DNA of 64,000 nt from Metridium senile (GCA_949775045.1 OX459102.1:5448185-5512184); one strand, 5' to 3'. Shown: positions 11,086-22,062, counted from the first letter of the stretch. Made by a program: numbers and translations. The notes: generated from the letters alone by a model not told the origin.

Positions 11086-12039
11086 TTATAATAGTTCTTT
11101 GTTCCTGTGTCGGCACGAAGACATTAGTTCGTTGCGCTTGTTGAGTGTAGAAAGTTCAGGTCGGCGGATAATAAAATATTTTTCCTTTAGGCAAAGATTG
11201 CATCTCTTGCTTGCGCTGCTGTACGCTCTGGTGGTGGATAACACTCGCCATGAGATGGAATGTTCGATGTTGTTGTCCTTTAATGTCCAAATGTGTTTAC
11301 TGAGTTCGGTGGAGTTTCTGTAGCGTGAATGACGGAATGAAGTGGTGTGGTTTCTGAAGCGTGTTTTAAAGTCGTTTTCTGTTAGTCCTACGTATGTTTG
11401 TGAGATTGGGTTGTCCTTTTGTGTAACTGTTGCTTGGTAGATGACTGATGGTTGAAGGCAGTTTTCGTTGGGTTGGCACGCGTCTTTTTGTCGGCAGTTG
11501 CATGTCTTGTTGTCTTTTGGGTCTTTAGTGTAGTTACGCTCGGGTGGATTCAATATGCACTTGTTGTAATTGTCGATGATCTGTTTAGTATTGTTTATGC
11601 AGCTGTAACTGATCTTGAAAGTATTTCGGTTGAAGATTTTTCTAAGTTTGTGGTCCTTCGGGAAGTGATTGTCAATTAAAGCGAGGAATCTGTGTCCAAT
11701 GTTAGTGCTGACGTTTTTACTGAAGGGAGGATTGTACCAGAGGATGTCATTTCGTTGTATGTTTTTTCGTTTGGATTGTGTTGCAGGTTCGTAACGTAGT
11801 GTGTATCGGTATCCACTTTCGCTTAGAGCTTGTTGGTATGGAGACGCAGTTTGGTCGAAAGAGGTCTTGTCAGATGAAAGGGATGAAAGTCGTTTGTTGA
11901 TTCCGGCGGGTAAATTCTTTGTGGTGGTAGGTGGATGGTTGCTCTCGCAGTGGACATACTGTAGTGTGGTGTTACTCTTTATGTAGGGTTGGTAGGCAAT
12001 ACAATCAATCCAAATGCTTTCCAACCAATCAAAATTCAC
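11086..12039 (-). CDS. Penelope-like element, GIY-YIG endonuclease region (partial)
   Basis: About 317 residues. The N-terminal third (GYRYTLRYEP, NDILWYNPPFS, FLALIDNHFP, LRKIFNRNTFKISYSC) is the post-RT linker usual in Penelope-like elements. Then comes a cysteine-rich patch CNCRQKDACQPNENC, and a GIY-YIG nuclease: VIYQATV (GIY position), TYVGLTE (YIG position), a conserved Arg and His in FKTRFRNH, and the metal-binding Glu in STELSKHIW. In intact elements this domain nicks DNA to prime reverse transcription. The frame is open but lacks the RT, so it cannot move by itself. Confidence 0.85.
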   Translation of the reverse strand: MNFDWLESIWIDCIAYQPYIKSNTTLQYVHCESNHPPTTTKNLPAGINKRLSSLSSDKTSFDQTASPYQQALSESGYRYTLRYEPATQSKRKNIQRNDILWYNPPFSKNVSTNIGHRFLALIDNHFPKDHKLRKIFNRNTFKISYSCINNTKQIIDNYNKCILNPPERNYTKDPKDNKTCNCRQKDACQPNENCLQPSVIYQATVTQKDNPISQTYVGLTENDFKTRFRNHTTSFRHSRYRNSTELSKHIWTLKDNNIEHSISWRVLSTTRAYSSASKRCNLCLKEKYFIIRRPELSTLNKRNELMSSCRHRNKELL

Positions 12040-12202
12040 GTTAGACTAAAATGTCAAAGCTGTGTCGATCTCGGCAGGATTGTACTTTTTGAATCAAAAC
12101 GAGTGTTTACAATTGTAAAATTAGCAAAAATTACAAGAAAAATCGTCAAAAATTGATTCCACGGTGAACGATCTTAAAGACACTAAAGGATTTTACATGG
12201 AA

Positions 12203-13022
12203 TCAAAGTAACTGAGCCTGATCGCGGCTAAAAGACACTTCAACACGGCCGATCTGGCAGCCTGAAAACATGGCGGCGAAGTTGACTCTCTCGTCGTGTC
12301 GAGTAAAACACTGCATTGGAATGGCTGGAACGGGGCCAGTGGCTGTGCTGGATATAGGAACTGGCTGCTGGTTTTCTTGCTGGAGGCTTAGCTGTTGATC
12401 AGATGAATTAAGAGCGGCAGTTAGCACGTTGCTGCACAGTTGTAGCTGTTGGGACGATGGACGTGCGTTATAACTTCGCAGAGAATTCTCGTGTCTGTGA
12501 CCTGATATGCTCATTATGTGGCGATTAGAGAGACCAGCAACAGACCACAGTGTAATGGCAGTTGCCCTCACACTGTTGGTGGTGTAGATTTGTGATACAT
12601 TGGCTGCTTTGCTAAGATCTTTCATCATCGATGCAAGCTTATTGACACCCAGGCATCTAGTTTCAAACCACACTTGCTCTTGTTGTCCCTTCCAAAACCG
12701 CTTCGGAAATTGGAAAAAAGCACTGCAATCAGGATTCAGTTTCTCTATGTACAGACGTAGAGCCTTATAGCCATCGTTTGGATTTTCTGTTTGGTAAATC
12801 CTCGCCAGCTTTTCAAAACTTGCTGCGGTGTCACTCAATCCTCCTTGGCGGGTTTTGCTTGCTTCGTCGTGTGACATTGTTGCGTACGGGTTGCCGTTCT
12901 CGTCTTGAAGAAAACGAAAGCTGGATTCCTTGAAGTTCCTCTGCCCTTCTCTTCCTCTACGGCAGAAGTAAAGCGTTACGTGGAACCATACATTGTACAG
13001 TAGACCCTGGGGAGTAGAAGGA
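12203..13022 (-). CDS. Crypton-type tyrosine recombinase, catalytic half (frameshifted from N-terminal half)
   Basis: After a one-base slip near 13025 the frame runs on with PSTPQGLLYNVWFHVTLYF, CRRGREGQRNF (box-A Arg), LNPDCSAFFQFPKRFW and the box-C signature NSVRATAITLW, then ISGHRHENSLRSYNARP with the conserved His-Arg and the likely nucleophilic Tyr. This is the DUF3504/Crypton-like recombinase family, which integrates by tyrosine-mediated strand exchange. The usual HxxR is NxxR here, so a key His is lost. It ends with a Gln/Ser-rich tail. A 5'-truncated Penelope-like element follows. Confidence 0.85.
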
Positions 13023-13369
13023 CTAACTGAGGACTGGGCTCTCTTTGAGTTTTCTCAGGTCTTCTCGCTCAATACAAGGTTTGTGTTTGATGTTTTGCTG
13101 GCCTTGCTGTTGCATGTTTTTGAGCTTGGCGTCGAGCATTTGATTTGACTGTTGAAAAGCAGGGTCGGTAGCAATGTGTATGCCTTTCTTGTATGGAGGG
13201 TTGTTTAGGTAGCGTTCTATGCCATTTCTTAGGCCAAGTAAAGTGCTTCTACTATACTCTCCGCCTTCTTTGTTTCTTGCCTCTGCATAGAAAAGTCGCA
13301 AGTTTTCGTTCAGTTCTTCCTTACTTTTTTTACCTATCTCTCCATCATTTTCTCTCTCTGCAGCCCACC
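13023..13369 (-). CDS. Crypton-type recombinase, second visible exon, N-terminal domain
   Basis: Opens after a TTCATTCAG acceptor and begins GWAAERENDGEIG once the split codon is joined. It continues through LRLFYAEARNKEGGEYSRST, LLGLRNGIERYLNNPP and HKPCIEREDL, which match the core-binding (SAM-like) region of DUF3504/Crypton recombinases. A stop arises just after SPVLS because one base is missing or extra; the next frame resumes immediately, so this is one broken reading frame and not two genes. Confidence 0.8.
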
Positions 13370-13618
13370 CTGAATGAAAAAGTTAAAAACTGCCAATGAA
13401 AATGTAATTCAGTTAATATTCTCGAATAAACAAGTCGTTCATATTGCTTAAATGTTTGTTTTCTTTGTTCATAGTAGATTGTTATTGAACGTGGCAACTA
13501 TTAAAATGGCCATCCCTTGAAATGTTATATATTTGAAACATTCAACCTTTGTAGAACAAAACTAATCCAAAAAACAGGTTTATTATATAAGAAGTTTGAT
13601 ATTTGATAGAATACAAAC

Positions 13619-13735
13619 CTTTAAAAACTGAAACAGCGTAATTTGTCGCGTATTTGGTTGACTTCGAGTGAGCTCTGTCGAGTAGACCATCTAGTTCTTG
13701 CTTGTTTAAGAAGGCAAATCTTGTTCCTTGGTCAT
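13619..13735 (-). CDS. Crypton-type recombinase, upstream exon
   Basis: Encodes DDQGTRFAFLNKQELDGLLD followed by RAHSKSTKYATNYAVSVFK and ends at AAAG before a GTTTGT donor. The split Gly codon is completed by GG of the exon at 13369, giving SVFKGWAAEREN, the order expected in this family. The intron is 249 bp (13370-13618). The upstream limit is unclear because an A-rich tract precedes it on this strand, and no start codon is certain. Confidence 0.7.
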
Positions 13736-13917
13736 CTTTTTTTTTTCTTTTTTTTTGCCTGTGGTTCTAGTAAATCTTTAAATCTTTTTTTTTTAAATCT
13801 TTCAAAATTCATCGAAAAATTTGGCAAGTCCTCACTCATGTTTCTATTTCTTTCTATGTTCTTCAATTTTTGTTTTCAAGTTAAAAAAAAAAAATCAAAT
13901 TGTGCCGGGAAACACAA

Positions 13918-14030
13918 ATGTCATGACGTCACAACTGTGTTTGCATACTCTTATGCAAACACACCTCTCGGCCAATCACAGCGTGCGTAGTAACTCAAAT
14001 ATTTTATAAATATATATATATATAAAGATA
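13918..14030. promoter_or_regulatory. Candidate promoter: CRE, paired octamer half-sites, CCAAT, TATA
   Basis: Within about 100 bp: ATGACGTCAC (CRE, about 13924), TTTGCATACTCTTATGCAAA (two POU octamer-like sites in mirror orientation, about 13942-13961), GGCCAATCA (CCAAT, about 13970) and TTTTATAAATATATATAT (TATA-like, from about 14002). Such spacing looks like a pol II promoter. It lies 200 bp upstream of the minus-strand Crypton-type gene, but the motifs read better on the plus strand. Direction unproven. Confidence 0.4.
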
Positions 14031-14119
14031 CTTGTTATATTCCAAACTTATTTAATTTTGTTGTAAAATTAAATCTCATGGATGAATGTTAAGAAAAAAA
14101 TATTATTTTAGGTAGTCAA

Positions 14120-14400
14120 TAGCCTGCGTTACATCCGGTTTATTCCCCGTAATAACCGTCTGCGAAATAACGAACATATTCGTGTTCTGAGACCCCCAGC
14201 GAATAGCAGGAAAATATATAATAGATGCTGATTGGCTGTTGACCTTTCAAATTCTAACGAGTCCTCCCATTGGTTCGATTACTCGCCTCAGTCTTTCCCG
14301 TTTACAAATCTAACATGGCCTCGAACGAAAAGAATGTTTATAGTGAAAGCGTGTGGAAAGCGATAAATCAGTGACTTACCAAAGCCTGTAGGTAAATTGA
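14120..14400 (+). promoter_or_regulatory. CCAAT-rich segment with a short ATG frame and a GTAAAT donor-like site
   Basis: Contains GATTGGCTG and CCATTGGTTCG (two CCAAT-type boxes), then a 19-codon frame starting ATGGCCTCGAACG, and a possible donor CTGTAG/GTAAAT at about 14390. It could be a first exon or part of a repeated element. No protein is called. Confidence 0.25.
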
Positions 14401-16080
14401 CAAATTAACACATCTCCTTTCTCATAGAAGGCTTTGACGGTTTTTTCTGTTCCGGCAATTAACTGTCGACTTCAAACACATTTGATGCAACGCGGAAACA
14501 TTCATTCCACAGAACGTGCGTTCGTATCAAGGTCAGAAAATTCAAATTAACAAATTGAAATGTAATTTTTCATTTGGTTTGACTATGTTTTTGTAATGTT
14601 TTGTAATGAAATGAATATTAGATTACTAAAATGGCCTGAATTAAAAAGTACTCTTTATGGATGTTTTTGACAACAGAAACTAAGTTTAGTTCGAGTATTG
14701 TTAAAAGTATTTTCAAAAGTATCCCAGTTTTATTCATTTGACATAATCAGTTTTTGACCACAAATCGTGATTTCTGGACTATTGTCCTTTGACGGTTGAT
14801 GTCTGCAACAGTTTTGAAATGTCAAACCAAACTTAAATTTACTTTTCTAGAAATAGTTTAGATCTTTATAATATTTGAAAAAAATACATCTTGTTCTTTC
14901 ACTAAATGCAATTAATGTACATGTCAACGTAACAACTGCATGGATCCGCTTGTTTGTTATATCCTTTCAATTGGAATTCGGTTACAAGTAAAACAGCTGC
15001 TCCTAAAGAATGAATAGGGATTTAACAACATCTTTTAGGGCTCTCATAGATAATAGTTTCTTTTAAAATAAAGCTTCCATTTATTCTATTGATTTTTTTG
15101 ACAAATATGTCATAATATCCTTTATTTTGCTAGAATTTCCACCAACAACCTTAATTAAGTGAGAATATTCCTCCAATCGCACGATAATAACTTACAATTA
15201 AAATTATATATCAATTTAAGGTCCACCAATCGAGCTTCTTACAAAGATAACTTAGTGAAAGGAACATTGGGACGTGTCATTGGCATTATTGTTTTATGGT
15301 TTTAGGCAAGGTATTCAGCATGTAATCTCAATTTTTGAGTACGGTATCGGATTGTGCTTTCTTGCGTATCTTCGGAAAGCGGTTTTCGTCGTCTTGGGCT
15401 CCGATTTTTGATAAGTTATTATATGGTAATTATTTTTTTCTTCTAGTTTTCTCGTTTATGTGGAATGTTTTTCGGTATTGAGTTTTTATCATTTTTTTGT
15501 GCCATACATACCGCAGGCGCAGTTTTTGTCGAATTATTTCATTCAGCATTGCAGTTCTCTCTACCGCCAATGTCACCCTCCCTAAATAGTAAGTCTCAAA
15601 CTTTGACGTAGTTTTCATGCAAGAGGTTTTCCGTGTCACACATAGTTTACTCACTAAGAATCGAATGATTGCAGTAATCCTATCATAGGCTTGATATAAA
15701 TGTCAATGTCTTAACTGTATGTTTTCCTGAAAATTTCTTATGCGTGTCCTGTATGTCCCTTAAATGATACAGTTATTTCAGAAACTTAGTATTAGAAGAG
15801 TAATAAAGAAGCGAAGAGCTGTTCCAATTCGAGCTAAGTTAAAGTCTACAAAGAATATTAGTTAGCAGCTCAAATTGCACACATTTTTTTTAAAACAAAT
15901 TCAAAATATATGTAGTTGATAAAATCCATAACACAATCCCGCAAAACGTAGAATAGTATTATACTTTGAAATGTTAAAAACTTTCCTCGCACATATTAAA
16001 ATTTCATAAAACATTTATTGTCTGTTTCATCGATAAAGACTAGCAGTAGCAGTCAAAACGGCGCAGTCAAACCCACGACG
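14400..16080. other. Intronic, no feature seen
   Basis: Part of the first intron of the minus-strand PAN/EGF gene. AT-rich with no recognised coding frame or clear repeat. Confidence 0.5.
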
Positions 16081-16129
16081 TTTGAGATACAAAAGGTTTT
16101 TAGTACTTGGTGTTTTAGTTTTAACTTAC

Positions 16130-16468
16130 CTTGATACGGAAGTGTTCATAAGCCTCGTCCTTGGTCGGCAATATCTTATCATAGTTGAACTCGTCAGAGG
16201 ACAGCACTTCACATACATAGAGACCATTGCTTTCAGGCATGGTCTTGAAATTACCCGATTTACACCAACGAGCGTTAAAACAACTAGTTAAACATCCCTT
16301 CCTGTCTTTGACTAGAGTTGATTGCATTATGGTCGATTTTGGTAGATTTAGTTTGTGATTAAAACGAAAATCAAATAAGATTGGATCAGTTCGCTCTTCA
16401 CTTCTACTGTTGTTTACTGCAGACAGCAGAAGAAAAAGTACCAACACAACTGTCACAGAGACAGCCAT
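16130..16468 (-). CDS. First exon of secreted PAN/Apple + EGF protein
   Basis: Starts at ATG (16468) with a clear signal peptide: a hydrophobic core VTVVLVLFLLLSAV ending near Ser-Arg-Ser at residues 21-23. Residues about 45-113 form a PAN/Apple-like domain with TLVKDRKGCLTSCF, a second cysteine pair in WCKSGNFK and YVCEVL, and the closing EAYEHFRIK. The donor is AAG/GTAAGT, phase 0, and joins the EGF exon at 10756. Signal-PAN-EGF is a familiar layout for secreted cnidarian proteins, some of them from skeletal matrix; the function here is unknown. It is probably extracellular and carbohydrate- or protein-binding. Confidence 0.82.
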
Positions 16469-16845
16469 CTCTGCAAAGAGGTACCAAAGACTGTAAGTTC
16501 ACTGAGTAGAGTCCCGCTAAATAATTCATAAAATCAACAACGGCTATAGTTTAGGTGAGCGTAGTGTATTGGTATTGTGATGCTAATTTGCCAACAATTT
16601 TAATAATATATGTTTTAATTTTCTAGCTTTTTTCTAATAACATTGGTTGGTTGTCAAAACCAAAATAAAATATACATCACTGTACGTACCCCGGTCACCT
16701 ATACTCTTTATGACCTCGAGCTTTCAAATTTTTTTTTTGGTATGCATACAGTTTGTCTGCATATGTGTGTATTTTAATGTATGTTTATTATGTTAATTAT
16801 TGTTATCTTAAAATCAAAAATAAATGAAAAATAACATAGAACAAA

Positions 16846-17900
16846 TCACGCTGTCGCCAACCACCCCCTAAATGTACTACTGGATCGTGGGGAAAATGTA
16901 TATGTTACCATATCTCTTCACTCAAAAATGATTTTCGGATCAAACTTGGGTCACGGTGAGATATTACTGGAAGCAAAATATTGACATATGTTTTACTTCA
17001 AAAAATTGAAATTGTGACGTCATAAGATAAATTGCAACATTTCTACGATGGTCGTGACTGAGGAATACATTTAATTTATCTTTTAAAAATGAAAGATCAG
17101 ATAGAGAGAAGATGAAAACCGAAAACAGAATTTCGTTAGCATTAATTGATGAGGAGTAAGAATTTTTTAAAGTTAAATTAAAATCTATGACGTCATTATC
17201 CTTTGTCAATTCTAAATAATTTTTTTTATGTCTGTCAAAAGTTTGATTAGGAACGAATACCGATTCCCAATACAGTACTAGCCCAGTGCAAAAGTTTGAG
17301 TCACATTTAAAGGGAAATGGTTCTTTTATTCTCTTTTTTTTTTTAAAAAAACAAAAAAACAGTGACGTCATTTCATGACGTCATATTAAGAATTTGCTTA
17401 ATTTCTCTCCATAGAGAGGGACATTCAAAAATCTAAAATCATACGATTTTAGAAGGCATTTGGTAATGTAGTTTAAACGATGAATGGGTATATTTAATGC
17501 CTTACAGAAATTTTTTTATCAAGGAGTTTGTTTTACCATATGTTTCTATAAATAAGTTATTGAGGGGGAGGGGTGGGTACCCAATCCTTTGATCTCTTAT
17601 AACTTCACAAATATTAATCTTATCGAAAAACGGTTTTCACATTTCAAACCACCTTGTACTAATCGTTCAAAATAAGTAAACGAAATGAACAGAATCGTGA
17701 TTTCCAATTATGTAATAAAATGGTAACATTGATTATGACGTCATACTATCAAATTTGTGTCATCAAAATTTATCAAAAAATATTGCCACGATAGTTCCTG
17801 TGTATTGACAAAGTTTCAGTGATTTATGTCTAAAGCTTAGAAAGTTAATAAAATTTGAATTTTAAGTAGTACATTTAGGGGGTGGTTGGCGACAGCGTGA
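16846..17900. mobile_element. 1.05-kb inverted-repeat DNA transposon with five CRE palindromes
   Basis: The ends are perfect 35-bp inverted repeats beginning TCACGCTGTCGCCAACCACC. If the ends are drawn at CACGCTG..CAGCGTG the flanks share AAT, a 3-bp target repeat compatible with a CACTA/EnSpm-like element; this is uncertain. No transposase is present. A 135-residue minus-strand frame (16964-17371) resembles nothing I know. TGACGTCA occurs at 17015, 17188, 17363, 17376 and 17736. Confidence 0.85.
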
Positions 17901-19180
17901 ATCAAAAATCAAAGGAGATATACGAGATTTATGTCAGGAGGAATTTACTTTTCTTCAAACTGAATTTATTACAAAGTTTTTAAATTTAAAATCTAAGATA
18001 ATTTCCATAATTTTCATTATTTTTCATTTACTTTTTCATGCTTTTCGCTTATTTTTTGTTCGCCATATTTACCGATTCGTGATCTAAAATGGTTTTTTTA
18101 GCTTTTGTTATCAGTTATATAAAATAATTTCCCGCTAAGTTTTAGTAAAACATCCCAGCCAGAACCCACAGATTTGCCGTGAAGCCTTTCCATTTGTAAA
18201 GAAATCTACGTACTTATGTTCATGGCGTCTTTTCAAATATTTATGAGCATGAAATCAAGAATAGAGTTAGGAAGCTAGCTAGTGCGAGTCTATTTAACAA
18301 TTAGAGTCGTATAGACCATGAGTGCAAAGAGTCTAATTTGTTTAGTATAAATTAACTAGTAGGTAAAACTTTTCCATATTCTGAAAGAAAATTAAAATTG
18401 TAATCGTTTCATTTTGTCAAAAAAAGACAGATGGTCGCGCGCAGGTGAAAATACCGAGCGCGTGCTCAATGACGTGTGGCGGCAAGTCAAAATCGATTCA
18501 AAACACATCGATATTCTCCACTGATGTTTTTCGTTTTCTCCCTCAAAATGTTTAGTTTAACGGCTGAAAATAGAAACCGTTTAGTGCATAAAATATATTA
18601 TAAACTAAACAACAGAGGAATCAATCAAAAGTTTAAGAAAAGTTTGTTTCCAAGCTAATTTTTATTTTAAGTCTGGCTATCTCAACCAAAACTCAAACAT
18701 TCACACGTATATTTTTGTAACGAGTTTACCACTTATGAAGATAATAACTTGCCTAATATATGTATACATTATACCATACGATTCAATTAAATTGAGTGAT
18801 GACGTCAGTAGCCCTAGCGCTCGCACTTCAAACCAAAATTCATTCACAAAATAAACATCAGAATTCTGTCCTTTTTTGTAATTTCTTCATCGTATTTGTA
18901 TCTTACAAGTCAGAAAAAAGCATTATATGAAGTACTTTAGCTATGAGAAGCAACAGAAGAATGAAGCAAAACCGGTATTTTTTTATTACCAATAGACCAC
19001 TTCTAGAGTAGCCAATCAGAATGACTGATTCTTGATATATAGACCTCTATAGATTCATGGTGGTTAGTCTTTGAATGGTTGAGGTCAGTTATCAGTCGTG
19101 TCCAGGTCGTGAATATTCCATATGGGTCTTAGTTAAAGTTTCGAGGTCTTTTGTAAAGTTTCGCCGAAAACACAGAGATT
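17901..19180. other. Non-coding stretch
   Basis: AT-rich, no supported gene. It contains another TGACGTCA near 18799 and several weak hairpins. Confidence 0.5.
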
Positions 19181-19328
19181 ATTTAATAGGCGGTGATGTT
19201 GTTTCGCATTATTTTTGGTGCGGTTTTCTTGTCATTCATAACTGCGGTTTTGCCGTTTAACAACTTCTGCGGTTACGGATTTTAGCACATTTTGGTGCGA
19301 TTGTGTGTTTTTTGTCGATATTGTTACG

Positions 19329-19353
19329 CACCCCCCCCCCCCCCCCCCCCCCC
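19329..19353. repeat. Poly-C run
   Basis: About 25 consecutive C on the plus strand. Confidence 0.95.
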
Positions 19354-19646
19354 TCTATATGTCAGCAAGGATTTGTATGCCTTCTAATCAGCTATATAAA
19401 GTCCTGTAATTTTTGGTGATTTACTTAATTTAAAATGATAGAGAGGAAACTTTCAAATAATTTTTGTTTAATACGATATTCCATTTGGAAATGGTCACGT
19501 GACCACGTCCTATAAAGTGCCTATTAGTCATATTATCACTTATTGCGTTTTGGTTGGTATACATCTATAACATTGTTTGTTTAACGGTTTTATTTATCTT
19601 GAAAAAGATTTGGTTGCATGAAGATACACGGTGTTTTGCGCTTGTA

Positions 19647-19837
19647 ATAGACCTGAGGTCCTCTTTACCTTCCTTGTTTGTTGTCCCATTTCAGATCACG
19701 TGATGCTACTCCTGGGAATTGTTTCTTTCACATATAAATAATATAACACGTTCATTATAAAAGAACAATTCTCAAGGGAATGACACGTAGTCTGAAATGG
19801 GTAATTTGCATACGGAGGTTAAGAGTTCTGATCTATT
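19647..19837. mobile_element. Palindromic MITE (ATAGACCT family), copy 1
   Basis: The arms pair over CTCTTTACC..CCCATTTCAGATCACGTG and its complement. It shares arms with the element at 25300-25484. No coding capacity. Confidence 0.75.
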
Positions 19838-20636
19838 GCTTCTGTCCGCGTTATTGATGTACACACGTCGTGCTACAACATGGCCGCTCCATACATTCTT
19901 ACCGGAAGAATAACCATATGAAATCTTCAATGTCTTGCAGGCAGCAAAAGCTAGATTTGACTTTGATTTCTCCAACTCTTTGACATGAGAGTACTTTTAT
20001 GAGGCGCACATGGGAGTGTTCGGCCTTAACACCGCAACAACGCAAAACAATTGTTAACAACACCGAATTACAATATCTCTTACCAAACACAACGAACATC
20101 ACAGCTTTAAAATTCACCGCATACCCCAGCTTTGGAAACACAAACACCGCACACCGAAAGCATTTACATCGCCGTAATACCTCTCTTTGAGAATGTTTTC
20201 AGCGCAACACCACCGGAAAAAATACTCATCAACACCGCAATCCCCCATGTCCCCCTCTTTTATTATTTTAGGGTCTCTGAAACGCACAGACTGGCATATT
20301 TTAATTAAGTCAATGGAAACCATGCATGGCCACGATAGTGATATGCATAGTGGTATCCACTATTAAGGCTGCATCAATGGAATTTACCAACTGTATACAT
20401 CTGGTCGTGTATTTCGATATTCTTCTGTTTCTGTAGTCGTTATATTTATGCACAGACTATTTCTACTTATTCTGGATCGGGATTCCTGTGTTAAAATACT
20501 GGAATGGAATCGAGAAATCGCGATCGAAAGCTTTTATTCCATTCTCTTACTGATCCTCCTATCGATCGGTATCAGATATCCTTTTAGAGAAGGACAGGCT
20601 TAGGAAACCCGACGTTAAAAAGCGTCTCAGAATATA

Positions 20637-20935
20637 GGTGGCATGGATGGCCTAGCGGTGAGAGTGCTGGCCTTTCACCGCTGTGGTCCAGGTTCGAATC
20701 CCGGCTCACGCATGGATTACATGTTAGTTGAGTTTGTTTGATGTGTTCTTCTCTCCTATGCCACGAGGATTTTTCTCCGGGTTATCCGGTTTTCCTCCCT
20801 CCGCAAAAATGAGCACGTGGGCTGAATTGTGTGCAAAATAATTAAACGTAGAAGTAGTGAGTGTGCATGTGTCTGAGTCTCCCCAATTAGTAGGGCACAC
20901 GTGTCCAGTCTAGAAGAATTGAGACGTTAAAAAAG
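20637..20935 (+). mobile_element. tRNA-derived SINE, family A, copy 1
   Basis: The 5' part has a pol III A box (TGGCCTAGCGG) and a perfect B box (GGTTCGAATCC) spaced as in a tRNA, then a unique body with CCACGAGGATTTTTCTCCGG and the tail GACGTTAAAAAAG. A second copy lies in reverse at 56738-57034, so this is a dispersed retroposon and not a tRNA gene. Confidence 0.88.
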
Positions 20936-21426
20936 TGATTTATTTGTATATTATTAATTGTGCAAAATCAGCAAAAGGCCAACCGCATTCCATGCGTTCC
21001 AAGCATACCAAGAAGGTAATTTTTGAATGTTTGGTTCATTTTCTGCGGTTTTGTCTGGAATCAGTTCAAACGATCAGTTGGCAGGGTTGCAGCTACAAAC
21101 GACCACGACCTGACATCTTATGGCAATTATCTAAAATCTCTTGTAAAACGTTTACAGTGCGAATCAAAAAACTGTGCCGGGCATCCAGACGTTTGACTGA
21201 TTTTTAGACAGATAAACTTCGTGTAGCTTAATAGAGAGTCGTTTCACATCGATTAACGAACAATTAACGGTTACTGAAATATTTTTCTTTTTCCACAGTT
21301 ATTCGATTCGCACTGTAAGTAAGTTATGCTGCTAAGAGATAAACACTTGAACAAGGACTGGCAAATAACTATTCTTACTACATTTGGGACAATTCATTAT
21401 TTTTGCCGGGGTTGCCTGTCAAGGAT

Positions 21427-21457
<31 letters not shown>
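21427..21457. repeat. Poly-G run
   Basis: About 30 consecutive G on the plus strand, a potential G-quadruplex and assembly hazard. It is followed by short (GATAA)n. Confidence 0.95.
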
Positions 21458-22009
21458 GGGGCAAGACAAATAAGATAAGATAAGATAACTTTATTTACCC
21501 ACGGTGGGTCCTTGAGGAATAAATAATCCCAATAAATCAAAATAAGATTATATATATTTACAAGGAAATATTAAATATACTAAAGCTAATCTATGGCTAA
21601 CGCTATACAATTAAATACAAATAACAGAAAATAAAAACCTGCTCTACCAGGACGCCGTGCAATGATAATATCAATTGTTTCAAAATGAGTGACAACGTAT
21701 TTGAGTTTTTAAAGCTTGTCAGGGACGATGCTTGTCTTATTTTTAGTGGCAAATTAAATTCAAAACACTCACAGGGTTGATCATCAGAAAATATGCAAAC
21801 AAATGTGCAGGGCTATCTACATTTTTAATTAAATCAATAGGGGCCATTAACATTTTTTGTTTTTATTGTAGGCTATCAAACGTTTGTTTGGGTTTAATGA
21901 AGAATCTTGCCAGACAACCCACTGCCATAAATAATGAATGGTTCCTTATCAACTTATATCATCATTCTATAACTATAGGCAAAAGCATGAAACACCGTAA
22001 AAAATGATA

Positions 22010-22062
22010 ACTTATCTTTACTGACGTATCAAGCTTTAGCCCTTCATCAGAGACTTTGAGAC
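22010..22062 (-). ncRNA. Penelope-type hammerhead-like remnant
   Basis: On the minus strand: CTGATGAAGGGCTAAAGCTT, GATA, ACGTC, AGTAAAG. CTGATGA matches the hammerhead core exactly; GGGC/GCTT can form stem II. GATA replaces GAAA, and ACGT could form the short palindromic stem III seen in dimeric hammerheads. It is probably the end of a decayed Penelope-like element, with no protein remnant next to it. Confidence 0.4.

Larger units (their letters stand above)
10925..12042 (-). mobile_element. 5'-truncated Penelope-like element
   Basis: Minus-strand retroelement fragment holding the C-terminal GIY-YIG part of a Penelope-like polyprotein and its 3' tail with a hammerhead-like fold. The reverse transcriptase is missing; an in-frame stop lies just upstream of 12042, so the copy is 5'-truncated. 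It lies 160 bp from the 3' end of the Crypton-like gene. Confidence 0.85.
19188..20240. repeat. Strand-skewed inverted GCGGT / ACCGC region
   Basis: The left part (19188-19330) is GT-rich on the plus strand with GCGGT four times; the right part (20028-20240) is CA-rich with ACCGC four times. The two read as diverged complements, suggesting the worn ends of a 1-kb inverted-repeat element into which the MITE at 19647 was inserted. A run of about 25 C lies at 19329. Confidence 0.4.

Noticed and set aside
16964..17371. 135-residue minus-strand protein inside the CRE-rich element, as a possible transposase
   Set aside because: It has no DDE-like spacing or zinc motif, its composition matches AT-rich noise, and the frame is too short.
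20637..20715. A tRNA gene
   Set aside because: A and B boxes are present, but the acceptor stem does not close and a 300-bp body follows that is repeated at 56738-57034; it is a SINE.
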